Shown: one piece after another, positions 52,850-63,948 of the stretch
How positions within the stretch are numbered: position 1 is the first letter of the stretch
Layout: every line of letters begins with the position of its first letter
DNA from: Rosa chinensis
Taxonomy: Eukaryota; Streptophyta; Magnoliopsida; Rosales; Rosaceae
Direction of reading: 5' to 3'
Assembly: GCF_002994745.2 (NCBI RefSeq)
Contig: NC_037094.1
Coordinates: 1,202,001-1,266,000, forward strand
DNA length: 64,000 bases
Position numbers and translations under genes: made by a program
Notes under the pieces: generated by a model
The model's database searches: none
What the model saw: the letters and a program-made list of their open reading frames with translations, nothing else
Told to the model about the DNA's origin: nothing

Positions 52850-53780
52850 CTACATGCATGGTGAACATATGTCAAAAAATTGATAATATATCGTACGTGG
52901 TCGACTTTTCAGTGTCAATACGTGATTTTGCGTTGTTTTTCCTCGAGTGAAATTTGGACACTCGAATTGTCCGTTATGGTATTGGTTAATTTACTCCCTG
53001 CACGTTGAGCATATGTCAAAAAGTCAATTTTTCACAATATTAGTATGCGAGTTTGGTGGTTTTTTCTCTAGTGAAATATACACTCGTAATTTCTATTATG
53101 GTATTAATTAAGCTAATGTCCATGCATGTTGAGTATATGTCAAAAAGTGGATCATAAATATATTATACATGGTCCATTTTTCACTGTCGACATGCGAGTT
53201 TAAAGATTTTTTCTCTAGTGAAATGTGGACACTCGTAACGTTTTTTTTTTTTAGAATAAAGAACCATTTATTGGATAGAAACATGATACATCAGGATGAC
53301 AATTAGCAACTAAATACAAGCAAAAAACTATGCGACCAAGTCAGCCTCTACAATTTCAAGTAACCAGGTTGGGAAGTTTCCCGTCCAGGTACAAGACTGC
53401 ATGTTTTTCACTGCATATTTGGAGAGCTCATGTGCCACCCTATTACAATCTCTCGGTGTATGCGAACATTCTACAGAGGAGAAACGTCGGAACAATAATC
53501 TAAAAGGTGCCCATCGGGTTCTAATTATAGTACTAATTAATCTACTATCCATGCATGTTGTGCATGTGTTAAAAAGTTGATCATAAATATATCATACGTG
53601 GTCGACTTTTCACGGTGTCGGTATGCTTGTTTGGTGATTTTTTCTCGAGTGAAACATAGACACTAGTGATACCTATTATTGTAATTAATCAACCACCATG
53701 CATGCATGTTGACCACATGTTCAAACGTTGATCAATGTAGATGATACATGGTTAATTTGCTCAAAATATAATTTAAAAAC
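52850..53780. repeat. Degenerate tandem repeat of about 125-150 bp units, interrupted by a LINE fragment
   Basis: Units share CATGCATGTTGAGCATATGT, then GTCAAAAAGTTGATCA, a GTACGTGGTCGACTTTTCA-like stretch, TTTTTTCTCTAGTGAAAT and CACTCGTAATTYCTATTATGG. Recognisable unit landmarks fall near 52870, 53015, 53139, 53568 and 53718. Spacing is regular once the ~290 bp insert at 53241 is subtracted. Confidence 0.75.
53241..53530 (-). mobile_element. 5'-truncated LINE fragment with RNase H-like C-terminus
   Basis: The minus-strand ORF (53552-53328) contains HTPRDCNRVAHELSKYA, the typical end of the RNase H-like domain in plant L1-type LINE polyproteins. Downstream on the minus strand lies ATAAATGGTTCTTTATTCT followed by a poly(A) tail (T run at 53242-53253 on the plus strand). 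It sits inside a tandem repeat unit, whose sequence resumes on both sides. 5' truncated, non-functional. The target duplication is not resolved. Confidence 0.75.
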
Positions 53781-54215
53781 TGTATTGTTGATTTTACTCT
53801 TAAGTAAAAAGGTACCATTTTGTGAGATAATTAGATGGTTTGATTTTTGTCTTAGAAAAAATTTAAAAGACCTCGATACATGTTGTAGGATGACCAAAGT
53901 AATATCTACTGGTGGTATATAACTTTTCATGTATGGTGAACGTATATCATAAAGTTGTTTGTTGTAGATCATACGTGGTTAATTTTGCTCAGTAAGCATG
54001 AAAAATTAGTAATCTTTTCGAAAATGGACATCTATAAAGTCTATCATATATAGTGCCAATTTAATTTGTATGCATAGCAAACACATATCAAAAATAATTG
54101 ATGTGACATTTAAGTAAAGGTGACATCAAAGTTAGCTACATAATCATATTACAAGTAAACCTACACATGTGGACATATAATCATATAGCACGTTACATAA
54201 GTCAAAATGATTGAA
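53690..54215 (+). repeat. 0.5 kb direct repeat, copy 1
   Basis: Starts at CCACCATGCATGCATGTTGA and ends at AAATGATTGAACAAATT. The second copy, at about 55901-56442, matches nearly base for base with scattered substitutions and small indels. Between the copies lie a reverse-oriented GC-rich retroposon and a hAT element. Confidence 0.85.
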
Positions 54216-55897
54216 CAAATTTTTTTTTTGAATAGAAATTAATAGCATTAAGATCAATAGCTGGCAAATTGCCAATGTCTAGAGTATAACTTATTAACTG
54301 TACTTACAACAAGATAGCCGACAAAAAAATTCGGAAACTTTTTTCTAAGAAAAACAGACTCTTATTACAAGTCAATGATAAGCTCGCTATAATTAACGAA
54401 CTTATAAACAAATAAACTATGTCTCTTCTAGGGAAAAATAATTGACTAGCTAACATCTCATTTGGCCAGGAGCAATTGCGGTACCAAAAGAAAGCAACCA
54501 CTTCCTGGTAAACAAATAGAATCATCTCCTTATTCATAAGTAGACTTGTAAATAGACCGGATTTTGATCCGGACCCGCTCCAGATCCGTGGCTATTGGAC
54601 GGGTTTGGATTGAAATTTTTGATTTGTTGATCCGTTAATGATCTGAATCCGTTAACCGGTTTATTTAATGGATCAAATATGGATTTAGGTCAATCTGATC
54701 AGTTTTCATAATAATAAAATATTATTTTTTATTAATACATTATTATTTTTTGAAAAATATAAAATATTGAGAATTTCTTAATTCAATTTTTTTACAAAAA
54801 CATAAGGGACGGTCTTTGTAAAAAGAGTCCATCAATCCATCACCCAATAAACATTATTGATAAAGGCTTTATTTAGTTTACCAAAAAGCTAAGAAGGTTG
54901 TAGAAGCACAATTAATCTCATACACATCTCCTGACGTCTCTCTTCATGTTGTTTTAATATTTTATTAATATTTTATGAGGTATCATAATATAAATTTAAT
55001 ATTAATATTTAAAATTTAAAAATATTTGAAATTATAAACGGATCGGATTAGCGGATCCGGTATCCATTAATCCGGCGGATACAGATTTGGATCGAGCTAT
55101 CAACAATTCGCCAGGTTAACGGAGCGAGTTCGGGTTGAATTTTTTTATTAGTAAACGGATTTGGATTGAGGTCGATCCGCTCTAAATCCGGTCCATTTAC
55201 AAGTCTATTCATAAGCCGCTTGAGAAAGAAAAAAGAAAAAACACCTATCTTATTCTAGACAATTACCAACTCGCGTAACAGTCTTGATCCGAAAACGATT
55301 GGTTGTGGACCATCTATCAACCCAAATGCCCAAGAAATTCCACCTCTTAGGCTAGGCCCACCCTCATCACTAAGTAATAAATGAGGGTGGCAAGACACCC
55401 CCTACTAGCCCACAACACAGGGCCCAACAACCCAAATTTGAGCCCAGGCCCAATCCTGAGCAAAGTGAGCAGAAGCCTTAGTTTGCCTCTGCCAATCCAT
55501 TGTTGCCAAAGCCAAGTTTACGGCGGCCGGCCTCTCCAGCACAGCATCACCATCAAGTTTGATCCCGCTTCTTTGTTATGCGAACAAGAATCCAAGCTGA
55601 CAACAAAACCTAGCTTGAACCAGGAAAAGAACCTTATCCCCTGCAATCAGTACAAGCTGGAATCTAGTAGAAAACTCTTCCGGACTTGCACAACTTTGAT
55701 CTGTCTCACATTGATGACACCAAACTCACATATCAACTCTTCTCCTCGACACCACTAAAATTACCAGCGTCAAGACACCGGTCCGCCTTCGATCTAAAAT
55801 CGGACCGACTGACCACGCCTTAGGTTGCCCTGACCCGCAGAAGAAGCCCTACCGGAGAAGCTTCAGCTGCCGCACTCTGCTAAACCCTAGGGTTTCT
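54216..55897 (-). mobile_element. Reverse-oriented GC-rich retroposon, split by a hAT element
   Basis: Read on the minus strand it begins near 55897 with AAGAAACCCTAGGGTTTAGC and GC-rich sequence. It ends at 54216 with TTAATGCTATTAATTTCTAT + TC + poly(A) (T run on the plus strand). Once the nested 54541-55207 element is removed it is about 1.0 kb, like the retroposon at 31195. No coding domain seen; the 125-codon plus-strand ORF over 55381-55758 is antisense and unsupported. Confidence 0.6.
54541..55207. mobile_element. Non-autonomous hAT element with 8 bp target duplication
   Basis: The left end TAGACTTGTAAATAGACCGG and the reverse complement of the right end, TAGACTTGTAAATGGACCGG, differ at one base. 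TTCATAAG occurs at 54533-54540 and at 55208-55215, a perfect 8 bp duplication as expected for hAT transposition. The interior is rich in GGATCCG/CGGATC motifs and has no ORF. Confidence 0.9.
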
Positions 55898-55900
55898 TGA

Positions 55901-56442
55901 GCCACCATGCATGCATGTTGAGCACATGTTCAAAAGTTGATCAATGTAGATGATACATGGTTAATTTGCTCAAAATATAATGTAAAAATTGTATTGTTGA
56001 TTTTACTCTTAAATAAAAATGTAACATTTGTGAGATAATTAGATGGTTTGGTTTTTGTTGTACAAAAATTTTAAAAGACCTCGATACATGTTGTAGGATG
56101 ACCAAAGTAATATCTATTGGTGGTAAATAACTTTTCATGTATGATAAATGATTAAATGTATATTATAAAGTTGTTCGTTGTAGATCATACGTGGTTAGTT
56201 TTATGTGTATGAAAAATTATTAATTTTTTCTAAAATGAACATGTATAAAGTCTGTCATATATGGTGCCAATTTAATTTGTATGCATAGCAAACAAGTATA
56301 AAAAATAACTGATGTGATATTTAACTGCTACTAAGTAAACGTGACATCAAAATTAGCTACATAATCATATTCCAAGTAAACCTACTAATGTGGACATATA
56401 ATCATATAGCACATTACATAAGTCAAAATGATTGAACAAATT
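55901..56442 (+). repeat. 0.5 kb direct repeat, copy 2
   Basis: Partner of 53690-54215. It shares the ordered landmarks GTAGATGATACATGGTTAAT, GAGATAATTAGATGGTTTG, CCTCGATACATGTTGTAGGA and ATGTGGACATATAATCATAT. It is not TG..CA bounded and has no adjacent primer-binding site, so an LTR pair is unlikely. Confidence 0.85.
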
Positions 56443-56880
56443 TGTTTAACTGTAAATTTTAAAATAATAAATTTAAAAAAAAATATTTTTAGTAACCAAG
56501 TCAGTTGCATACGAAAAGAGAAAATTGTACATAGAGTACCCTAAATAAAAGTCATTCATCACTTTGGTACATCAATTTCAAAAACTATCATACTGGTAAC
56601 CCAACATTAAAACTCAAACCACTTTTAGTACCCGTCGTTTATAATGATGTCAAACCTTTATTTACCAAAGGATAATTTCGTTTCTCCACATTTTAACTCA
56701 ATTTTTTTTGTTCAACTCAAAAACTAATTTCTTTTCAATCAAAAAAAAAAAAACTAATTTCTTAACTCCCACAAACTATCAGACAAAAAAAAAAAAACCC
56801 TCCCACATACTAACTTTGTATCGCTCTTCTTCTTTCAGGAATTGCTTTGCTACTACAGTCCGTCAACGTCTTGCTGTAAA

Positions 56881-56893
56881 CCCCCCCCCCCCC
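56881..56893 (+). repeat. Run of 13 cytosines
   Basis: C13 just upstream of the SmE pseudogene start, followed by TCTCTCTG. One of three long C runs in the window. Confidence 0.9.
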
Positions 56894-56931
56894 TCTCTGT
56901 GCGACCCAGAACCCTTGGAACCTTTGCAACC

Positions 56932-57177
56932 ATGGCGAGCACCAAAGTTCAGATGATCGATCATGACCTAGCCCTTTACTTGATTTTCAGGTTCCTCTAG
57001 AGTAAAGCTTGAATTCATATTTGGCTCCTTGAATAGAAAGACGTTAAGATTGAAGGCTGAATCATTGATTTTGATAAGTACATGAATTTAGTTCTAAATG
57101 ACGCTGAAGAGGTGAGCATCAAGAAGAATACCAGAAAGACACTAGGAAGGATTCTTCTTAAAGGAGATATAACATAA
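56932..57177 (+). pseudogene. Intronless, disabled copy of snRNP core protein E (SmE)
   Basis: One frame runs from MASTKVQ through [59 protein letters not shown] to a stop. This is the Sm E protein over nearly its full length. It has four in-frame stops (codons at 56998, 57010, 57034 and 57058) where the family has Gln, Arg, Gln and Arg. Each is explained by a single C-to-T change (CAG/CAA to TAG/TAA type, CGA to TGA). No frameshift. The last ~10 codons are lost. No intron interrupts it, so it looks like a retrocopy or cDNA-derived capture. Confidence 0.85.
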
Positions 57178-57835
57178 CTCTCATACCCAAAAAAAAAAAA
57201 AAAATTCTCTCACCATCAAAACTCCAAGAACACCATACCAACCCTCCCTCACCTATGTAATTGAAAGAAACTTCTCCATAATTCCATCAACTTTAACCCC
57301 GAAAAATTCAAATTATTCAATTCAATCCAAAATTGTAGCCCCTATAAATTTTTGGTTTGAAATTGCTGTTCTACTTTCTGGAGTTTTGGTGGCATGGATG
57401 GGGGGAGAGAGAGTTTTGTGAGATCAGGAAATCAATTCAATTCAATCCAAAATTGTAGCCCCCATCAATTTTTGTTTCTTTGATTTGAAATAGTTGTTCT
57501 ATTTTCTGGGTTTTTGGTGACATGGATGGGGGGAGAGAAAGAGAGAGAGCTAGGATGTGTGTTTTGCGAGACTAGGAGGGGAAGAAGAGGAAAAAAGAAA
57601 AAAAAATATTGCCAAAGAAAAAAGGAAAAAGAAAAACTAAGAAGATGAAAAGATGAAATTGCCCATGAAATAGTTTACGTGATAATGGAGTTGACGCCGT
57701 CATAGACAGTATGTACTAAAAGTGGTTCAAGTTTTAATGTTGAGGTACTAATATGAGAGTTTTTGAAATTGATGTACTAAAATGATGAATGACTTTTATT
57801 TGGGGTACCGTTTGTAAAATTTTCTCATACAAAAA

Positions 57836-60736
57836 TACTAGTCATATCAATGTGATTCCATAATAAATTGGGCCGAGACCCTATATTAATACACAAATGT
57901 ATCAAATTTAATGAATTTTATGAGAAATAACTTATTTATTTATTATCTATACATTTATTTTTAGAATATAAAATATATACACAAAACCGAATTATTTGGG
58001 TGAACCCAAAAACTTCTGACTGTATTTGCATATGCCAGCTATATTCATCTAATCATCTCTCTGATCACTACACGTTACCAAGGGTAACCAACTACTCTTT
58101 GAACCACAGCTGCTTCTCTTGATTTCTCATCATGTCCGTCTGGATATCAATCTCAATTGGAAATTTTTGATGTTATTATTCATGTAGTGTGGATGTGAAG
58201 GCAATATGTCAAATGCAGAGAGAGAGAGAGACCACTATACCAGCAAGAGGTTGAATATATATATGGTTGATTAGCGAGGTTTGTGCAACAAATGATGACA
58301 ATGTTGATGTCCATACAAAGCCTCGTCAAGCAAGCAGTTCTTACGAATACCTCAACTTGGTTGTCTGATTGACCTTGACCCTTATTTTATTTGGTTATTA
58401 CCTGCTAATAATTGCTAATTACGATTCGTTATTATGATTAATTTCAATTTAGAGTTCTAGCCATGATCATGACTAACAAACATCGAAACTATTTTTCCCT
58501 TAATTCCAGCCATATATATATGCAGAACTAATTTGTCATTAAAATCTTTATACTAAATATCGATATGCTAAGAAAAATGCAGCTAATTGAATCAAGAATT
58601 CTAGATGATCCGAAGGCTGTGAGAAACTTGAGATATAGATAGAATTAATACGTTGAAGGTTCAAGGTCGAACAGACAACGAGACAGAGATATAACTAACA
58701 GCAAGAAACTGTTCATTTGACAAGGTTAGCATGGAAATTCACTCACTGATATATACATTTCCCATCTGATCATCATCTGATATGGTCGTAACTAAAGCCC
58801 GCCGTTCCGATCATATATATAGAGAAGAATTTGATAGAAACTGCAGAGTGGTTATGGAAGCTGAAGAAATGGAATAGAAATGGTGATGAAGACAGTTCGA
58901 TTTATAGAAGTGTAATAGAAACTAGAGGTAGCAGCTAGCGAAGTTCAAGAAAACCGATATTCTGCTTTCGAGCTCCGCATGCATTTTGTACCGGTGAAGC
59001 AGTATATGCATGTGGTACCTAACATTGACCTTCAGATGCATCCATGTGTTTGTGAGCCAACGTATTCGAGGGAGACAGACTAGATAAGACAGGGACAGTG
59101 ATGGGAACAGAGCTTGAGGGTAGTTGGGATTCCATTTCAATTTTTGAACAGTAACTTAAATAAACCTATGTTTTGGGAAGTATGCTTATTGACAGTACTC
59201 CTAACAAGCATGTATTCAGATTGCCATACTTCAATGTATATGCCATACATGCATGATCTAATGGTGTGAAAGATTCTGTAGTAAACAGTAAAAATACTAT
59301 TCATGATCGACTCACACCGTTAGATCATGCGTGTATGTGTATTGTAAAATTTCTATTGTTGGACCTTTAACTATCAATTGTCACCTCTCTAAAAACGTAG
59401 CACACATGTATAGGTACCGGAACTCCATCCATCTGTACTAATTATATGTAATTCAATAATTTGGATCGTTCATTTATTAGAATTTAGTTTATCACTAGTA
59501 TTCAGGAAGAAAAAAAGTTTATCGCTAGTGTCCAATTAATTGTTTATACAATATGGAATTACTTAGAATTTGACTAATATTCTGTAGAAATCATCCTTAT
59601 TTACAATGAACTAGTGATTCGATTTGTGATCGAACAATATTTGTATAGTAATCAAAATGTAAAGAAAAGAATGTATGCAAGAAATATATTCGGCGGATGT
59701 CCTCGCTCTCTAGATCGATCTAACATACTGAGGGTAGATGGGCCGGCAACTTCTGTATGTCTTACCTACCCTTGCCTCCATTATACATAAACCAATGTAA
59801 TCAATTAATTGATTAAACCCCATCTTGATTCTTCCTTGATTTTGTAACGCTTGATTCAACTATAAAATTAAGATGACATGGGGGAAAACTAGAGAGATTA
59901 TTCAGAGCATCGCCGTGCACTTGCACCAATATAAATGAATGGTTAGATTGCATTAAATACACTTTTTGTTTATTAAAAATAAAGTTGATAATAAATATCA
60001 AGGGTTGAGATTATTTTATAAGTGTTGGGTCACTTACACCGTCGGTGCATAGAATAATTTCCAAGAAAAACTAATAATAAATTAAATGAAATTGGTAGTT
60101 TGCTATACTGCCTATATATGAATCATCAAATGCAAGCTTGTGGGAATCGAGAAGAATAATTTTTATTCGACCAGTGATGAATTCGACACAATATTCGACT
60201 ATAGAATTAAGAAGAGCGAGAACTTTCTCTCCTCCAAAGTTAAACAGAATCGCACTAATTTAAGGCACTAGACCACTAGTTAAGCACTTAAGCTAATTAA
60301 AAGTTAAAACTAAGTACGCAAGCTACCATAATACCATTTACTCATCTAGCAATTAAGGTCGAGCTGGAAGCAGTAGTCTTTGTTGTGTTCAGCTTCACAA
60401 ATACTTCGGAGCCAGACTACTCCTTAGTTGGATTTCCTGAATAAATAATAAAAGAATCAAAACATTTATTAACTTATTTTTCCTGATCGACACCGGCCTT
60501 TTAGTTACTAGTAGATCATATAATTCATATTGCCGTAGCCCCAACTCCTATATATCTGATTAGTTTCTAGGGTTTAGCTTGCTGGCATGGTTATAGGTAG
60601 CTCGAATGGTCTATTTATGGTCTTTGCTGCGGCGCCCTCTACTAATAAGACTGGTCAGATTTTATTATATATTCATCGATTAACTTAATTAGTCCATGAT
60701 ATATATTGCTTGATTATGTTCTAGTTTTGTCAAGTA
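57836..60736. other. AT-rich spacer, no supported gene
   Basis: 58216-58233 is a (GA)n run. Around 59244-59340 an imperfect hairpin is visible (CATGCATGATCTAATGGTGTG against CACACCGTTAGATCATGCGTG), perhaps a MITE relic. No ORF has a family signature. Confidence 0.4.
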
Positions 60737-60836
60737 CATTAGTCTAACCAGCTTAATTTGAATCAAACGGTTTAGTTGCTATTATATATAATAGCAACTA
60801 AACCGTTTGATTCAAATTAAGCTGGTTAGACTAATG
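60737..60836. repeat. Perfect 100 bp palindrome without spacer
   Basis: The 50 bases 60737-60786 are followed directly by their exact reverse complement 60787-60836, with the centre at TATATA. No mismatch and no loop. It is followed by GGGGAAATTTCTAGTAGTG, whose last 14 bases (60841-60854) are the reverse complement of a CACTA-type transposon end (CACTACTAGAAATT). Confidence 0.97.
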
Positions 60837-60854
60837 GGGAAATTTCTAGTAGTG

Positions 60855-61880
60855 TATTGATTTGATATTTTTCATTCACCACGATTTGATTTTTCATATA
60901 TGTTCTTCAAACTTGAGAAAGAAAACATATTAGTACGTCGTCCTACACTTAAATATATGGCAACACCAAGCCATGCACCCAACAAAGCAATAAATTAGGG
61001 CAGCTAACTTTCTGTTTGTTATATCAACTGCAAATCAGATCAAAGTTTTCAAAGACGACAAGGAAATGGAGACTAATAGTTGCATCCAATCTTCACTGCC
61101 ACAAAGAAGATAACAGAAAATGTTATGATTTATAGATCCCAAATATCTAAGAGGGAGGGAATGTTGAATATATGAATGTGACCTCTCTCTCTCTCTCTCT
61201 CTCTCAACTAAGCTTTGCTTGTACCAAAGTTTAGACTCTTCTGAAACAAAGTTTCATTGCATAGGGTTGGGTAGGGCAGGGTTACAAAAAGAAACTTTCC
61301 CCTCAGCAAAGTCAACGGCTTTTAATTCCGTTATATACAAACAATCCAAATGGAAGTTATTATTTTGTGTTATGCTCAAGGTCGTTATAAACTTATAACT
61401 GATTTTCTACACAGATTTTCTTCATATAGATTTATTTCCATTAATTTCTCCCCCTTTTTTAGAAATAAAACATATCAAATTGGCAGAGAAACACCATACA
61501 TGCAAAGTGCTTCTACCATCAAAACTTCTCTAGGATTATATCACACATTGAATGAGCAAAGCCCAATGCCCCCCTCAGTTGATTTTTCTGTATCGAACAA
61601 AAAAAAAAAACTTTAATTTATGAGTATGAGTATAATCGACTAATTAATTACAATTGAAATATGGAGAAATGTCTAAGAGCAACTCCATTGATTTTGAGAA
61701 ATTTTATTCACACTGTTTGAGCCCAAAAGTAATTTTGGCAAGATCTTTTAGTGGATTTAGCATAGCGGGCCGATACCTGCGGCCCAAAAATAAGCCTGCT
61801 TGGGTTTGGGTTACAGCTTCGCCCATTCCATAATCCATAAGGAAAATGAAACCTTATTGGAGTCAAGTAGCAGAGATTGA
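60855..61880. other. AT-rich spacer
   Basis: 61182-61204 is a (CT)n microsatellite. GAGCAACTCCATTGATTTTG at about 61678 resembles the end of a MITE. No gene supported. Confidence 0.35.
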
Positions 61881-63948
61881 AAAGGAAACTTCAATCAATA
61901 ATCCTTCTATAGCAAGGAACAGTCGAAACCCTAGTTATAAATACTAGGTTTCAAGGACGAAGAAAAGGACCTCTCTCAAATCAATCAATCCCAGCGATTA
62001 CAAAGCCTCCCCGGAGTAAACCATCAACCTCGTTGAAACCCGGTGACCGCGCGCCAATCCTAGTCTCCCTGCGAGCCGCTGTCAGCATCACCAGATCAAC
62101 CCGGCGACCGTACTTCCAGTCCTAGTCTCCCCGCGAGCCGATTGTTAGTGCCACTGCCACCGATACTACCAGCGAAGCAAGGGTAACGCCCTCGCAACCC
62201 AGCGAAGCTAAAGTCACGCTTTAGCAGAACCCGTGCTTTCTCCAAACTTCCCAGTGATTGCTCTGCTCAGCCTACAACGTTGAGTATCGATTCGGTGACG
62301 TGAAGAGATCACATCCAAAGTCCTTATCCGTAAGGCAAGAAGTCCTTTCTCGGAAGGCTAGAGAAGAACCTTGTGGCGAGGTTGGTGCTCTCCTCGTCCA
62401 CGAACGCTTGAAGAAGAAGTCAGGTCAAGGGACTCCCCCGACGACTGCACCCCACGGTGCTGGCATGCCCGCGCACACGCTCAAAAGAGACAGTTTGCAA
62501 GCCAACTGGTTTTGGAGCCAAACACACACACCTCTTGACAGGACCCGCCCCGGATTTCACCTCGAAATCCGAAGTGGCCCTGTGGGGCCCACCTTAGAAG
62601 AAATTCTATCAAAAATTTGGCGGAACTTCCCCTAAAAGTAGGCTACCCAAAACCTGTAGGAAAACATTTACATTTCTAAATCATCCATCCTTATTCTCCT
62701 GGAGCCACCCTGCTCCCCAAATTACAACATCAACCAAAAATCACATAACACAAATCACAACTTAAATAACATTAATTTCCTCAAGTAATCAGAGCAATTC
62801 TAACAGCAAGGGTAATCAAGGAAATCCTAAATCAAATAAAAATGCGGAAGCCATATGGTTGACTATGCCTCAACTCCAATGTACGCCCGACCTTACTAAT
62901 TTAGCCTGCAAACTGGGCATTTGAAACCGAAGGGCCCAGGGGAAAGTAATTGAAAAACATGTTAGAGTGAGTGGACAAAATAAACGACTAAATAAATAAA
63001 TTAAAAGAAAAGGAATTGTATTACTTCCCCACGAATTTAAATTCGTAAAACTTTGATGCATGCAACATTTATAAAACGTATGTCTTTAAAACTCGAAATC
63101 TCATAAAAACATACCAGTCCCCGCTGGCTAAAAGAATCGTACTAGCCCCGCTAGTCAAGTAACAAATAAAAGGATATGGGAAAGAGATGTCACCATACGG
63201 GTAAAGGAGCCCCTTAGGCTCTACCTACCCTCGATTGCCACTCACACATAGATTGTGTGAGGAGGAGAACTAATAACCTCGACTGCCACCCACGTGAGGA
63301 GGAGAATAAATCACCTCGACTGCCACTCACAAACACAAAGTAAGTGAGGAGGAGAATAAGCTACCTCAACTGCCACTCACAAACACAAAGTAAGTGAGGA
63401 GGAGACCTAATCGAATGACCTGAGTATGGTGAGGAAAACATTCAAAATCTATAAAATCCGAAAGGCTTCCCCAATCTCTCACGAGAAAAACATATATTCC
63501 AATGACGTGACCCCGCACGCCAAAATATTCTCAAATCTGTAACCAAAACCGGAAATTAGTATAAGCAAATCCCATTTCCAAAAAATCTCTCAAAATCTCC
63601 AAGAAACAAACCAAATCCAAAATCATTAATTAGGCATTCCCAATGCCAAAACCGAAGGTCAATAAATAAATGAGAAATCCAACTCCATCGAAACTCATCT
63701 CGAAAATCTTCCAGGAACTTAAATCGGCGATTAGAAAAATGCAACATATAATCTGCTTTGCCATGATAATGAAAATTCATGCGGATTATACACACACACT
63801 TACTGTGATAAAGTATTTTCACATAGCATCGAAAAAAATGTGACCATTACGAATCTTGGTCTTGAAATCTAATTCATACGTTTGGAAAATAATTCACGTG
63901 GATGTCTTTATGACTGTGTAATTTATTTATTCTCTCTTGTTTATGTAG
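61881..63948 (+). mobile_element. LTR-retrotransposon-like sequence, class and ends unresolved
   Basis: GC-rich from about 61990 (CCGGTGACCGCGCGCC) to 62530. Then TGACAGGACCCGCCCCGGAT at 62537 starts a different compositional block that runs to a gag-like ATG at 63949. 63225-63420 holds a minisatellite. The 125-codon ORF over 62258-62635 has no domain. I could not find matching LTRs or a primer-binding site within the window, so this is tentative. Confidence 0.4.
63225..63415 (+). repeat. Minisatellite, four units of about 37-55 bp
   Basis: Units share CTCGACTGCCACTCAC at one end and GTGAGGAGGAGAATAA at the other. The last two are nearly identical (CACAAACACAAAGTAAGTGA). Confidence 0.85.

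Larger units (their letters stand above)
56518..57826. mobile_element. Second Mutator-like element, carrying a dead SmE copy
   Basis: The left end GAGAAAATTGTACATAGAGT and the reverse complement of the right end, GAGAAAATTTTACAAACGGT, continue as an inverted repeat of about 130 bp (sharing AAATAAAAGTCATTCATCA and GTACATCAATTTCAAAAACT). It is flanked by ATACGAAAA (56509-56517) and ATACAAAAA (57827-57835), a 9 bp duplication with one mismatch. No transposase. The interior holds a SmE pseudogene and a ~120 bp direct repeat (about 57312-57545). Similar in style to the 3617-5511 element but with different end sequences. Confidence 0.8.

Noticed and set aside
55381..55758. 125-codon plus ORF as a gene
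   Set aside because: Antisense to a GC-rich retroposon; low-complexity Pro/Ser codons, no family.
53690..56442. LTR retrotransposon with 0.5 kb LTRs
   Set aside because: The repeats do not start TG or end CA, there is no primer-binding site after copy 1 or polypurine tract before copy 2, and the interior is explained by other elements.
62258..62635. 125-codon plus ORF as a gene
   Set aside because: Sits in retrotransposon-like GC-rich sequence without any recognisable domain.
63225..63415. CRISPR-like array
   Set aside because: Repeats and spacers are not separable; it is a plant minisatellite with near-identical whole units.
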